Shown here piece after piece: positions 26,272-33,872 of a stretch of DNA of 64,000 nt. The notes beneath the pieces were generated by a model, which was given only the letters and a program-made list of their open reading frames with translations, was not told the origin of the DNA and made no database searches. Position 1 is the first letter of the stretch; each line of letters starts with the position of its first letter. Location of the stretch: the NCBI RefSeq assembly GCF_025352015.1, contig NZ_JANXUG010000088.1, forward strand, positions 37,295 through 101,294, in the 5' to 3' direction. This DNA is from Flavobacterium sp. (GTDB taxonomy: Bacteria; Bacteroidota; Bacteroidia; Flavobacteriales; Flavobacteriaceae). The position numbers and the translations under genes were made by a program.

Positions 26272-26613
26272 TTACTTTCGCTCATATTGGCAGCAGGCAT
26301 GAAGTTTGTCATAAACTGCATTGGTTGCTTTTATCTCATCAGTGTCATGACCTACTTTGGCAACAGCATTTTTCACATCCACAAGTGAACATTTTTCTTC
26401 ATTGATACTAACACTCAATTGATGACTTTCGATATTCCAAACTGCTGATTTAACACCAGTGACCGAAAATGCTGCTTTCTGAATACGTTTTTGACATTGT
26501 TCGCAATTTCCATTGACTTCAAATTCGTAATGGGCATTTTTATTTTTCTTTTCTTGCGCTTGGGTTGAAAGTGCTACAAACAGCAATATCATTCTTAAAA
26601 TTGTATTTTTCAT
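26272..26613 (-). CDS. Exported heavy-metal-associated (HMA) domain protein
   Basis: 113 residues. A signal peptide (MKNTILRMILLFVALSTQAQ) leads to an HMA fold with the metal site CEQC (NGNCEQCQKRIQKAAFSVTGV) and the second-half pattern VDVKNAVAKVGHDTDEI. The C-terminus has an extra LHACCQYER that may add a second thiol site. It likely binds copper or another thiophilic metal in the periplasm. It is the third gene of HYC_CC_PP - TonB receptor - HMA, starts 39 bp after the receptor gene, and that spacer is almost entirely a three-arm hairpin module. Confidence 0.85.
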   Translation of the reverse strand: MKNTILRMILLFVALSTQAQEKKNKNAHYEFEVNGNCEQCQKRIQKAAFSVTGVKSAVWNIESHQLSVSINEEKCSLVDVKNAVAKVGHDTDEIKATNAVYDKLHACCQYERK

Positions 26614-26650
26614 TTATGTTAAATTTAGTTCAACATCTTTCGATGTTAAA
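26614..26650 (-). promoter_or_regulatory. Three-arm leader hairpin module before the HMA gene
   Basis: Reading the minus strand from the receptor stop codon: TTTAACATC, then GAAA, then GATGTTGAA, then CTAAA, then TTTAACAT, then AA and the ATG. Arm 1 and arm 2 pair over 9 bp (one G-U) and close on a GNRA tetraloop; arm 2 and arm 3 pair over 8 bp beside the start codon. Arms 1 and 3 share the same 8 nt, so the two hairpins exclude each other. The module fills the whole intergenic space. Confidence 0.65.
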
Positions 26651-26652
26651 TG

Positions 26653-28677
26653 TTATTTTTTTATTTTAAATCGTAAACCTGCATAATACATTTGTCCAAA
26701 AACTGGCGCATATATAATTGAGGTGTCAAAATTAGGTCCAAACGGATTATTATTGCCCAAAATAGCTTTGTTTTGACGGTAGTTTCCAATGTTTTCTCCA
26801 CCAATATATACTTCAAAGGTACTCGAAAAAGTTCGGGTAATTTGCGCATTCATTATACTAAATGAAGGTGAAAATTCAGGCAATCTATCTTGTGCAGGAT
26901 TGCTTGCAGTATTGGGCAACTGCTGTTTTCCTAACCAATTAAAGGTGTAATCAAATTTCCATTGCTGTCCTTTTTCGGCGATATGGGTTTCATATTCTAA
27001 ATTACCAAAAAAACGATGTTTGGCTTGTAATGGTCTTTGAAAACTTCCCGAAAGATAATCGGTGGCAATGTCATAATATTTATAAGCGGTTCTTAAATTC
27101 AAATGTTTGATAATTTCTAAATTAAAATCTATTTGAAAACTATTTGCAAACGATTTTCCTCTTAAATTATAGAACAAAACTTGTTGTGGCGAATTCATAA
27201 TATCTACTACGGCTTGGTTTTGAAAATCAGTGCGATAAAAATCAAGTGTTACATCGGCACTTTTGCCAAATAACAAAAAATTTTGAGTAAAACTCAAGCC
27301 ATAATTCCATGCTATTTCGGGATTTAAACCATAAACTTTTCCATTTGTATCTAAAACTTGAAAGGTTCTAGAACTCGCAAACAAATTTTGATTTTCGGCA
27401 TAGATATTAGCCGCACGTTTTCCTCTTCCGGCAGAAAATCGCAACACCGCTTTCTCCCAAGGATTGTATTTTATGTGTAATCTTGGTGTGAAAAAAGCGC
27501 CTAACCTGTTGTGATAATCAAATCGCCCACCAAGTATATAACTGAACTTATCGCCGTTATCATAGGTATATTCAAAGAAAGCTCCAACAGAATTGTCAAT
27601 TCGGCTAACATCAGCAAGGTTAACAAACTCCAAGTATTTATCATACGTAAAGTTCAATCCCGTAGCAAACTTATGCATTGTATTGCTTATAATTGAATTG
27701 AAAATCAGGTTCGAATAATAGCTTTGTTGTTTGATGTTGTATTGATTCAAACCAAAATACGATAACTGATTGTGATTACTGAAAGCATTTTGGAAACCAA
27801 TACTTTGAAACGGCATGTCCTTGAAAACATAACCTACTTTGGAAGTGAAATCTAATCGTTCTGTATTGATTTCAGAACCCCAATAATTTGTTGTTAATCT
27901 ATCTCTGCTTGGCTCAAAATTGAGTTCCCCAGTTTGCTTATCGTCTTTCATAAAACGAAGGTTCAAAAACGAAACCCATCCCGTTTTTGGATTAGAATAC
28001 TGCCAACGGTTGGCTATATTAATTTGTTTTCCCAATGGGTTATCAAGAAAACCATCGTTATTCATATCGGTTTTAGCAACTCGTGCATTCCCATGCACAA
28101 ACAAACTTGACGACCAATAATCAGAAACTTTTTTGTTAAAATGCGTATTCAGTTCAAACCGAGAATCGGTCGAGCCATATGCATTTAGGAAAAAAGGGAT
28201 GTCTTTTATAGGTTTGATCAATTCGGTATTGATTTGACCTGAAATGCTTTCGTAACCATTAACCACACTCCCCGCTCCTTTGGTGATTTGAATACTTTCT
28301 ACCCATGTTCCAGGCGTAAATGATAAACCATAAGCCTGCGATGCGCCTCGAACCGATGGAATATTTTCTTCGGTAATCATAATGTAAGGACTGGTTAAAC
28401 CTAACATTTTGATTTGTTTAGTACCCGTTAGAGCGTCCGAAAAATTGACATCAATGGAGGGATTAGTTTCAAAACTTTCTGCAAGATTACAACAGGCTGC
28501 TTTGAGTAGTTCTTTGCCAGTAACGAGCGTGGTATTTGACGTACCAGAAAGTGATTTTTTTAGTCCTTTTTTATTGGCTAAAACCTTTACCGTTTTCAAA
28601 GTATCGTGTTTAATATCTTCTTGTGAAAAGGTAACTGTCGAAACCAACAATGCAAGGTACAACATTGTGTTTTTCAT
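26653..28677 (-). CDS. TonB-dependent outer-membrane receptor, probably for a metal complex
   Basis: 674 residues with a signal peptide (MKNTMLYLALLVSTVTFS), a plug domain (about 45-150, with GKELLKAACCNLAESFETN and IQITKGAGSVVNGYESISGQIN) and a beta-barrel ending in aromatic Tyr/Phe-rich strands (YYAGLRFKIKK). The Cys-Cys pair in the plug near residue 60 is unusual for siderophore receptors and fits a thiophilic metal such as copper, as do the two neighbours. It would import substrate over the outer membrane using TonB energy. A three-arm hairpin precedes its start. Confidence 0.88.
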   Translation of the reverse strand: MKNTMLYLALLVSTVTFSQEDIKHDTLKTVKVLANKKGLKKSLSGTSNTTLVTGKELLKAACCNLAESFETNPSIDVNFSDALTGTKQIKMLGLTSPYIMITEENIPSVRGASQAYGLSFTPGTWVESIQITKGAGSVVNGYESISGQINTELIKPIKDIPFFLNAYGSTDSRFELNTHFNKKVSDYWSSSLFVHGNARVAKTDMNNDGFLDNPLGKQINIANRWQYSNPKTGWVSFLNLRFMKDDKQTGELNFEPSRDRLTTNYWGSEINTERLDFTSKVGYVFKDMPFQSIGFQNAFSNHNQLSYFGLNQYNIKQQSYYSNLIFNSIISNTMHKFATGLNFTYDKYLEFVNLADVSRIDNSVGAFFEYTYDNGDKFSYILGGRFDYHNRLGAFFTPRLHIKYNPWEKAVLRFSAGRGKRAANIYAENQNLFASSRTFQVLDTNGKVYGLNPEIAWNYGLSFTQNFLLFGKSADVTLDFYRTDFQNQAVVDIMNSPQQVLFYNLRGKSFANSFQIDFNLEIIKHLNLRTAYKYYDIATDYLSGSFQRPLQAKHRFFGNLEYETHIAEKGQQWKFDYTFNWLGKQQLPNTASNPAQDRLPEFSPSFSIMNAQITRTFSSTFEVYIGGENIGNYRQNKAILGNNNPFGPNFDTSIIYAPVFGQMYYAGLRFKIKK

Positions 28678-28716
28678 TTTATGCTGAATTTATTTCAGCA
28701 TCTTTCGATACTGAAA
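28678..28716 (-). promoter_or_regulatory. Three-arm leader hairpin module before the TonB receptor gene
   Basis: Minus strand: TTTCAGTATC, then GAAA, then GATGCTGAAA, then TAAA, then TTCAGCAT, then AAA and the ATG. Arm 1 and arm 2 pair over 10 bp (one G-U) with the same GAAA tetraloop as the HMA copy; arm 2 and arm 3 pair over 8 bp. Compared with the HMA copy the arm bases change together (AAC/GTT to CAG/CTG), which preserves both pairings. Confidence 0.65.
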
Positions 28717-28742
28717 ATGATTAATATAAATTCTATTTCAAT

Positions 28743-28782
28743 GATTCTCATAGATGTTGAGAATCTGAACTGAATTCAGATT
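28743..28782. repeat. Two overlapping inverted repeats between the HYC_CC_PP and TonB receptor genes
   Basis: GATTCTCA (28743-28750) pairs with TGAGAATC (28758-28765), and AATCTGAA (28762-28769) pairs with TTCAGATT (28775-28782). The two 8-bp stems share AATC at 28762-28765, so they cannot both form fully. They lie just after the HYC_CC_PP stop codon and could be a weak terminator or a second switch-like element. Confidence 0.55.
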
Positions 28783-28785
28783 AAA

Positions 28786-29187
28786 TCAGGCGTAAAAAGT
28801 ATATTGGCTATACAAAAGATAGAAAGGCGGCGCATTGGCATCGCAATAATAAGTATTATTTTCTCTTGTTTTGAAGTTAAAATTAGAAGCAAAAAAAAGA
28901 GGTTTGCAATCATTACAATTCAAAGTATAATTGGCATTAAACGATAAAGACTTAACTATAATTTGGTCTGATTTAGTTTCGGACTTAATGATTTTATTTT
29001 TACAGCATTTGGAATCTTTCCCAATTTCACCACAGCAATTTTTTTCTGCATTTTGCACTGCCGAAACTGTGGTTAATGTAATTGACGCTATTTCTTTGCC
29101 ACAATAATGCACATTGAACGCCAATCCTAAACTGGAAACTAACAAGAAAAACGTTAGTAAAAAAGATATGTGCTTTTTATAAACCAT
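28786..29187 (-). CDS. HYC_CC_PP family protein
   Basis: 133 residues with an N-terminal hydrophobic signal/anchor and the motifs that name this Bacteroidota family: HYCGKE (about residue 27), CCGE and CCKN (about 51 and 60), and APPF near the C-terminus; an extra CNDC lies near residue 95. The many cysteines and one His suggest metal binding, most likely copper, but the family function is not established to my knowledge. It is first of the three genes running into the TonB receptor and HMA protein. Confidence 0.82.
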   Translation of the reverse strand: MVYKKHISFLLTFFLLVSSLGLAFNVHYCGKEIASITLTTVSAVQNAEKNCCGEIGKDSKCCKNKIIKSETKSDQIIVKSLSFNANYTLNCNDCKPLFFASNFNFKTRENNTYYCDANAPPFYLLYSQYTFYA

Positions 29188-29199
29188 GAAACAAAGTTA

Positions 29200-29221
29200 T
29201 AAAAAAGAAGCCGTTTCTTTC
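29200..29221 (-). terminator. Weak terminator after the XrtF-associated gene
   Basis: On the minus strand AAGAA and TTCTT pair around ACGGC, followed by T-rich sequence. It lies in the 56-bp gap before the HYC_CC_PP gene and may separate the exosortase pair from the metal genes. Confidence 0.4.
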
Positions 29222-29243
29222 TTAAAGTATTCTTATTTTTTAT

Positions 29244-29708
29244 TTAATTTCGGGCTGTTCGCCTTTGGCTCGATTGTTTTTGGTAATAAAACCCAGGAAT
29301 AAAAAGTAAAATAAAAATAGGCTGAATGAGAAATCTTCTGATATAGAACAAAGTCATTTTACTTTCTTCTCCAAAAAAATGGAGTATAAAAATGAAACTT
29401 ATCATTAAAGTTGAACCCAAAAGTATGTAAAGTAATGCCGAGAATTTTACTATTTGAGTGTCTTTAAAAATAACATACAACAAAAATAATGAAATCACCG
29501 AGTTGAGATAAAACCGCATTCCAAAACTAAAAAATAGCTTAAAAATATTAATTCTAGGAAATGGCAAATGTGCATATTCACTTTGAAAGTACTTCAAAAA
29601 AGGATCGTAAAACACCGTTTCTTCAAAAGCTCTTATGAGCACTAAAAGTGCAATCAAAAACAATGACCAACCAAGTTTCTCTTTATTTTTTATCAATTTC
29701 TGAAGCAT
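29244..29708 (-). CDS. Exosortase F system-associated membrane protein
   Basis: 154 residues with about four transmembrane helices. It overlaps the end of the xrtF gene by 26 bp on the same strand. The pattern EETVFYDPFLKYFQSEY followed by FGMRFYLNSVISLFLLYVIF matches the partner family found beside XrtF in Flavobacteriia. Its biochemical role is unknown; the tight overlap implies co-translation and perhaps complex formation with the exosortase. Confidence 0.82.
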   Translation of the reverse strand: MLQKLIKNKEKLGWSLFLIALLVLIRAFEETVFYDPFLKYFQSEYAHLPFPRINIFKLFFSFGMRFYLNSVISLFLLYVIFKDTQIVKFSALLYILLGSTLMISFIFILHFFGEESKMTLFYIRRFLIQPIFILLFIPGFYYQKQSSQRRTARN

Positions 29709-30240
29709 AATACGAATAGTTATTAACCCAAATTATCCACAATAAAAACACAACGCCATAAATAATTAATGGAAAAATCACTCCGTGCAACAAATGTTCA
29801 AATTGAGGAAAATGATATAAAGCTACGCACAAAAGTGTAATTCTACCAATATTCAAAATATGAATCAAAAAACTACCTAACAGTATAAAAAGAATAGTGT
29901 TTTTGAGTTTTCCTGTAAATGCTACCACAAATGCTATGAACAAAATAATCACGCTCATGGCGTTGCAACCTTCAATAATTCGGGAAATATATTTGCCTTT
30001 GTAAAACAATTTTATACTTGGTTCTTTGAGATGTGGCATAGTGTAAGATTGCGCATCAAACAACGACAAAACTTTTGCAGATTGATTGCCTACAAGTAAT
30101 GTGAAAGAATCTACTTCGGCATTCTTGGCGTCAAAACGATTTAAATAGGTCTGATAAATCAGCGTTAGAATCAAATAACTGACAATAAATTTTCCTAGAA
30201 AAAGTAAAAAAGGTTTGTACTGGAACAGTAGATTTTTCAA
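29683..30240 (-). CDS. xrtF: Exosortase family protein XrtF
   Basis: 185 residues with several transmembrane helices. The exosortase catalytic triad is visible: Cys92 in EGCNAMSV, Arg133 in NIGRITLL and His152 in LLHGVIF. Exosortases are inner-membrane transpeptidase-like enzymes that cleave C-terminal sorting signals of exported proteins. The F type is found in Flavobacteriia beside the partner gene seen here. No protein with an obvious matching C-terminal tripartite signal is encoded in this window, so its substrate must lie elsewhere. Confidence 0.87.
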   Translation of the reverse strand: MKNLLFQYKPFLLFLGKFIVSYLILTLIYQTYLNRFDAKNAEVDSFTLLVGNQSAKVLSLFDAQSYTMPHLKEPSIKLFYKGKYISRIIEGCNAMSVIILFIAFVVAFTGKLKNTILFILLGSFLIHILNIGRITLLCVALYHFPQFEHLLHGVIFPLIIYGVVFLLWIIWVNNYSYYASEIDKK

Positions 30241-30287
30241 AAGATAATTTTTAACAAATTTATATAAAATAAGAAAAAAACAGTCGT

Positions 30288-30295
30288 TACTTTTG
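30288..30295 (+). promoter_or_regulatory. Bacteroidota -7 promoter element for the GAF-domain gene
   Basis: TACTTTTG fits TAnnTTTG and lies 63 nt upstream of ATG 30358, in the region divergent from xrtF. Confidence 0.5.
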
Positions 30296-30357
30296 CATGA
30301 AATTAAAATCGAACACAGATTTCACAGATTTTCACAAATTAATTGTCAAAAAAAACT

Positions 30358-30813
30358 ATGAATTTTGAAAGCTTAAAACCACAAGTGATTGCTATTCTTT
30401 CTGAAGCTAATGGTGAAAGAGACATCAAATTGAAGAACCTTTGCCAGTTCCTTTCAAACAGCGTCGATTATTACAACTGGGTTGGATTTTACTTTGCCAA
30501 CCACGAAAACAAGACCTTGCATCTTGGTCCTTATGTTGGTATTGAAACCGATCATACCATAATCCCGTTTGGGAAAGGAATTTGCGGACAGGTTGCCGAA
30601 TCCAATCAAAATTTTGTCGTTCCCGATGTATCGGCACAAGATAATTACATTGCTTGTAGCTTTACGGTGAAATCGGAAATCGTTGTTCCGCTTTTTGTTG
30701 ATGGAAAAAATATTGGACAAATAGACATTGACAGTCATGTTATTGATCCTTTCACTGAAGTTGACGAAAGGTTTTTAGAATTTGTAAATCAGGAAGTTGC
30801 CAAACTTTTTTAA
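30358..30813 (+). CDS. GAF-domain protein of the free methionine-(R)-sulfoxide reductase type
   Basis: 151 residues forming a single GAF domain with the fRMsr signatures NWVGFYF, IPFGKGICGQVA, VVPDVSAQDNYIAC and SEIVVPLF. The catalytic-type Cys100 and Cys76 are spaced 24 apart as in the family, but the position expected for the third, resolving Cys (about residue 66) is His. The enzyme reduces free Met-R-SO in the cytosol; this copy might use another reductant or be a sensor. ATG 30358 is preferred over the TTG 30343 of the ORF track. It is divergent from xrtF. Confidence 0.8.
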   Translation: MNFESLKPQVIAILSEANGERDIKLKNLCQFLSNSVDYYNWVGFYFANHENKTLHLGPYVGIETDHTIIPFGKGICGQVAESNQNFVVPDVSAQDNYIACSFTVKSEIVVPLFVDGKNIGQIDIDSHVIDPFTEVDERFLEFVNQEVAKLF

Positions 30814-30831
30814 GTTAAGCCTATCTTTTTA

Positions 30832-30862
30832 TTTGCCTAATCAAAAAAGAAAATTATCTTTG
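30832..30862 (+). promoter_or_regulatory. Promoter of rpsO
   Basis: TTTG (30832-30835) and TATCTTTG (30855-30862) are separated by 19 nt, matching the Bacteroidota -33/-7 consensus TTG-N17-23-TAnnTTTG. The predicted start lies about 50 nt before the rpsO ATG. Confidence 0.65.
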
Positions 30863-30919
30863 CACTCGAATTGAGAAAGCCTTGATTCATACATAATAAT
30901 CATTTAAAATAATATTGGA

Positions 30920-31189
30920 ATGTATTTAAGTAAAGAAACAAAATCTGAAATCTTCGCTAAACACGGAGGAAAAGCTGAAAACACAGGATCTGCAGAAGGG
31001 CAAATCGCATTGTTCACGCACAGAATTACTCATTTGACAGAGCACTTGAAAAAAAATCGTCACGATTACAATACCGAGCGTTCGTTAGTACTTTTGGTTG
31101 GTAAAAGAAGAAGTCTTCTTGATTACTTGAAGAAAAAAGAGATCAACAGATATCGTGAAATAATCAAAGAATTGAATATTAGAAAATAA
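30920..31189 (+). CDS. rpsO: 30S ribosomal protein S15
   Basis: 89 residues with the S15 core: GSAEGQIALFTHRITHLTEHLKKNRHDYNTERSL and VGKRRSLLDYLKK. S15 binds 16S rRNA at the junction of helices 20-22 and helps form the platform of the small subunit. It precedes pnp, the usual bacterial order, with a terminator between. Its own promoter is clear. Confidence 0.97.
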   Translation: MYLSKETKSEIFAKHGGKAENTGSAEGQIALFTHRITHLTEHLKKNRHDYNTERSLVLLVGKRRSLLDYLKKKEINRYREIIKELNIRK

Positions 31190-31196
31190 TCAATAT

Positions 31197-31227
31197 AAAG
31201 AGGTGCCCACGCGCCTCTTTTTTTTAG
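31197..31227 (+). terminator. Terminator after rpsO
   Basis: GAGGTGC and GCGCCTC pair (one G-U) around CCAC, followed by a run of eight T. Transcripts reaching pnp probably read through or start at a second promoter in 31228-31341. Confidence 0.8.
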
Positions 31228-31341
31228 GTTAAAAAGAAGAAAAGTTTCGGTTTTTCATTGGGTTACAAACAACAACTACAACAACACAACTAATCAGTCG
31301 ACAGGCAGGAACCAATGTAAAATTAAAAAAGGAAATTATTT

Positions 31342-33525
31342 ATGATTCCACAATTATTTGTAGAAAAAATCGATTTAGGTGATGGAAGAAACATCACAAT
31401 CGAGACAGGTCGTTTAGCAAAACAAGCCGACGGATCTGTAGTAGTTAGAATTGGAAACACTGTTATATTAGGAACAGTTGTATCCTCAAGAAAAGCAACA
31501 GCTGGTATCGATTTTTTACCATTGACGGTAGATTATCGTGAAAAATTTGCTGCAGCAGGACGTTTTCCTGGTGGTTTCTTTAAAAGAGAAGCGCGTCCAA
31601 GTGATAACGAAGTATTAACTATGAGATTAGTAGATCGTGTATTGCGTCCGCTTTTCCCAAGTGATTACCATGCAGAAGTTCAGGTTATGATTCAGTTGAT
31701 GTCGCATGATGATGACGTGATGCCGGATGCATTGGCAGGATTGGCCGCTTCGGCAGCACTTGCTTTGTCTGACATTCCGTTTGAAACCTTGATTTCTGAA
31801 GCAAGAGTTGGAAGAATTGATGGTAAATTCATTATTAATCCGTCTCGTGCTCAATTAGAATTGTCTGATATTGACATGATGATTGGTGCTTCAACCGATT
31901 CTATCGCAATGGTAGAAGGTGAGATGAAAGAGATTTCAGAAGCTGAAATGGTTGAAGCGATTAAGTTTGCTCATGAGCATATCAAAAACCAAATTGCGGC
32001 GCAAGAAAGGTTGGTAGCTGCTTTTGGAAAAAAAGAAGTTCGTTCTTATGACCAGGATAGAACAGACGACGCTATCCACGCTAAAGTGAAAGCAGCAGCT
32101 TATGATAAAATTTACGCAATTGCAAGCAAAGGTTCTGCTAAACAAGAACGTTCGGTTGCATTTGATGCCGTAAAAGAAGAAGTAAAAGCATTATTTACAG
32201 AAGAAGAATTAGCTGAAAATGGCGATTTAGTTGGGAAATATTTCTACAAAGTCAACAAAGAGGCGGTTCGTAATGTAACCCTTGATTTAGGAACTCGTTT
32301 AGACGGTAGAAAAACTACAGAAATCAGACCAATCTGGTGTGAAGTAGATTATTTACCATCTGTTCACGGTTCGGCTTTATTTACTCGTGGGGAAACTCAA
32401 GCTTTGGCAACAGCAACTTTAGGAACATCCAGAGAAGCTAACCAAATTGATTCACCATCTGAACAAGGAGAAGAAAAATTTTATTTACACTATAATTTTC
32501 CACCATTTTCTACAGGAGAAGCGCGTCCGTTGAGAGGTACTTCAAGAAGAGAAGTTGGTCACGGAAACTTGGCACAACGTGCGTTGAAAAACATGATTCC
32601 TGCGGATTGTCCTTATACTATTCGTGTGGTTTCTGAAGTATTGGAATCTAATGGCTCATCTTCAATGGCAACTGTTTGTGCTGGTACATTAGCATTAATG
32701 GATGCTGGTATTCAAATGATTCGTCCTGTTTCTGGAATTGCTATGGGATTGATTACTGATGGTGATCGTTTTGCTGTTTTATCGGATATTCTTGGTGATG
32801 AAGATCATTTGGGTGATATGGATTTCAAGGTAACCGGAACTTCGGAAGGGATTACGGCTTGCCAGATGGACATTAAGATTGATGGATTGAAATATGAAAT
32901 CATGGAAGCGGCATTGGCACAAGCTCGTGACGGTCGTTTACACATTTTAGGGAAATTAACAGAAGTATTGGCTCAACCAAAAGCAGATGTTAAAGTATAT
33001 GCTCCGAAAATTATCATGAGAACTATTCCTGGTGCCTTCATTGGTGCTTTGATTGGACCTGGTGGAAAAGTGATTCAAGAATTACAGAAAGCTACTGGTT
33101 GTACAATTGTAATTAATGAAGTGGATGAGCAAGGTGTTGTTGAAATTCTTGGTACTGATCCGGACGGAATTGCAGCAGTATTGGCAAAAATTGATTCTAT
33201 CATTTTTAAACCTCAAATGGGCGAAGCTTATGAGGTGAAAGTAATTAAGATGCTTGATTTTGGTGCAGTAGTTGAATATACTGATGCTCCAGGAAATGAA
33301 GTTTTATTACACGTTTCTGAGCTAGCTTGGGAAAGAACAGAAAATGTTACCGATGTGGTTAACATGGGAGATGTGTTTCAAGTGAAATATTTAGGACTTG
33401 ATCCTAAAACTAGAAAAGAAAAAGTGTCAAGAAAAGCACTTTTACCAAGACCTCCAAGAGATGAAAATGCTCCTGCGAGAGAAGATCGTGGCCCACGTCC
33501 TGAAAGACGCGACGACAGAAGATAG
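31342..33525 (+). CDS. pnp: Polyribonucleotide nucleotidyltransferase (PNPase)
   Basis: 727 residues. Two RNase PH domains (first with [18 protein letters not shown], second with SGIAMGLI and [18 protein letters not shown]), a KH domain with [12 protein letters not shown], and an S1 domain ([17 protein letters not shown]) in the normal order. The C-terminus is a basic/acidic tail ([15 protein letters not shown]). PNPase degrades RNA 3' to 5' with phosphate. A strong terminator follows. Confidence 0.97.
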   Translation: MIPQLFVEKIDLGDGRNITIETGRLAKQADGSVVVRIGNTVILGTVVSSRKATAGIDFLPLTVDYREKFAAAGRFPGGFFKREARPSDNEVLTMRLVDRVLRPLFPSDYHAEVQVMIQLMSHDDDVMPDALAGLAASAALALSDIPFETLISEARVGRIDGKFIINPSRAQLELSDIDMMIGASTDSIAMVEGEMKEISEAEMVEAIKFAHEHIKNQIAAQERLVAAFGKKEVRSYDQDRTDDAIHAKVKAAAYDKIYAIASKGSAKQERSVAFDAVKEEVKALFTEEELAENGDLVGKYFYKVNKEAVRNVTLDLGTRLDGRKTTEIRPIWCEVDYLPSVHGSALFTRGETQALATATLGTSREANQIDSPSEQGEEKFYLHYNFPPFSTGEARPLRGTSRREVGHGNLAQRALKNMIPADCPYTIRVVSEVLESNGSSSMATVCAGTLALMDAGIQMIRPVSGIAMGLITDGDRFAVLSDILGDEDHLGDMDFKVTGTSEGITACQMDIKIDGLKYEIMEAALAQARDGRLHILGKLTEVLAQPKADVKVYAPKIIMRTIPGAFIGALIGPGGKVIQELQKATGCTIVINEVDEQGVVEILGTDPDGIAAVLAKIDSIIFKPQMGEAYEVKVIKMLDFGAVVEYTDAPGNEVLLHVSELAWERTENVTDVVNMGDVFQVKYLGLDPKTRKEKVSRKALLPRPPRDENAPAREDRGPRPERRDDRR

Positions 33526-33543
33526 TTTTTAACTATATATGGC

Positions 33544-33576
33544 AAAACCCCAATTCAAATTTGAATTGGGGTTTTT
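33544..33576 (+). terminator. Terminator after pnp
   Basis: AAAACCCCAATTCAAA and TTTGAATTGGGGTTTT form a long perfect palindrome followed by T-rich sequence. It accounts for the start of the 347-bp gap 33526-33872; the rest is AT-rich with nothing recognisable beyond weak promoter-like TTACTTTTT near 33858. Confidence 0.88.
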
Positions 33577-33872
33577 GGTTTTTTAGGATTTATTTAAGGT
33601 TCGTTCTTTGCTAGCAAGCATTTTACTTTATCTAATTCTTTAATACGATAGTTAAAATATAAAGAGTTATATTATTTTAATTTTTGGGTTAAATAATTAG
33701 TTTATTTAGCATAATAACGTTGCTTTAAAAATAAACACACAGTGTTTTGCTTTAGATAGATTCACGTTAATGTTTATTAAAGGTTGAAACTAATATCCAA
33801 CAATGGGAAATTATTTCATTACCTTTAAAATAATTATGCGTATTAATCAATAATTTAAGTTACTTTTTATCT

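Noticed and set aside
26614-26650. Known riboswitch class in the HMA leader
   Set aside because: At about 37 nt with three short arms it fits no riboswitch class I know; reported as an unclassified element.
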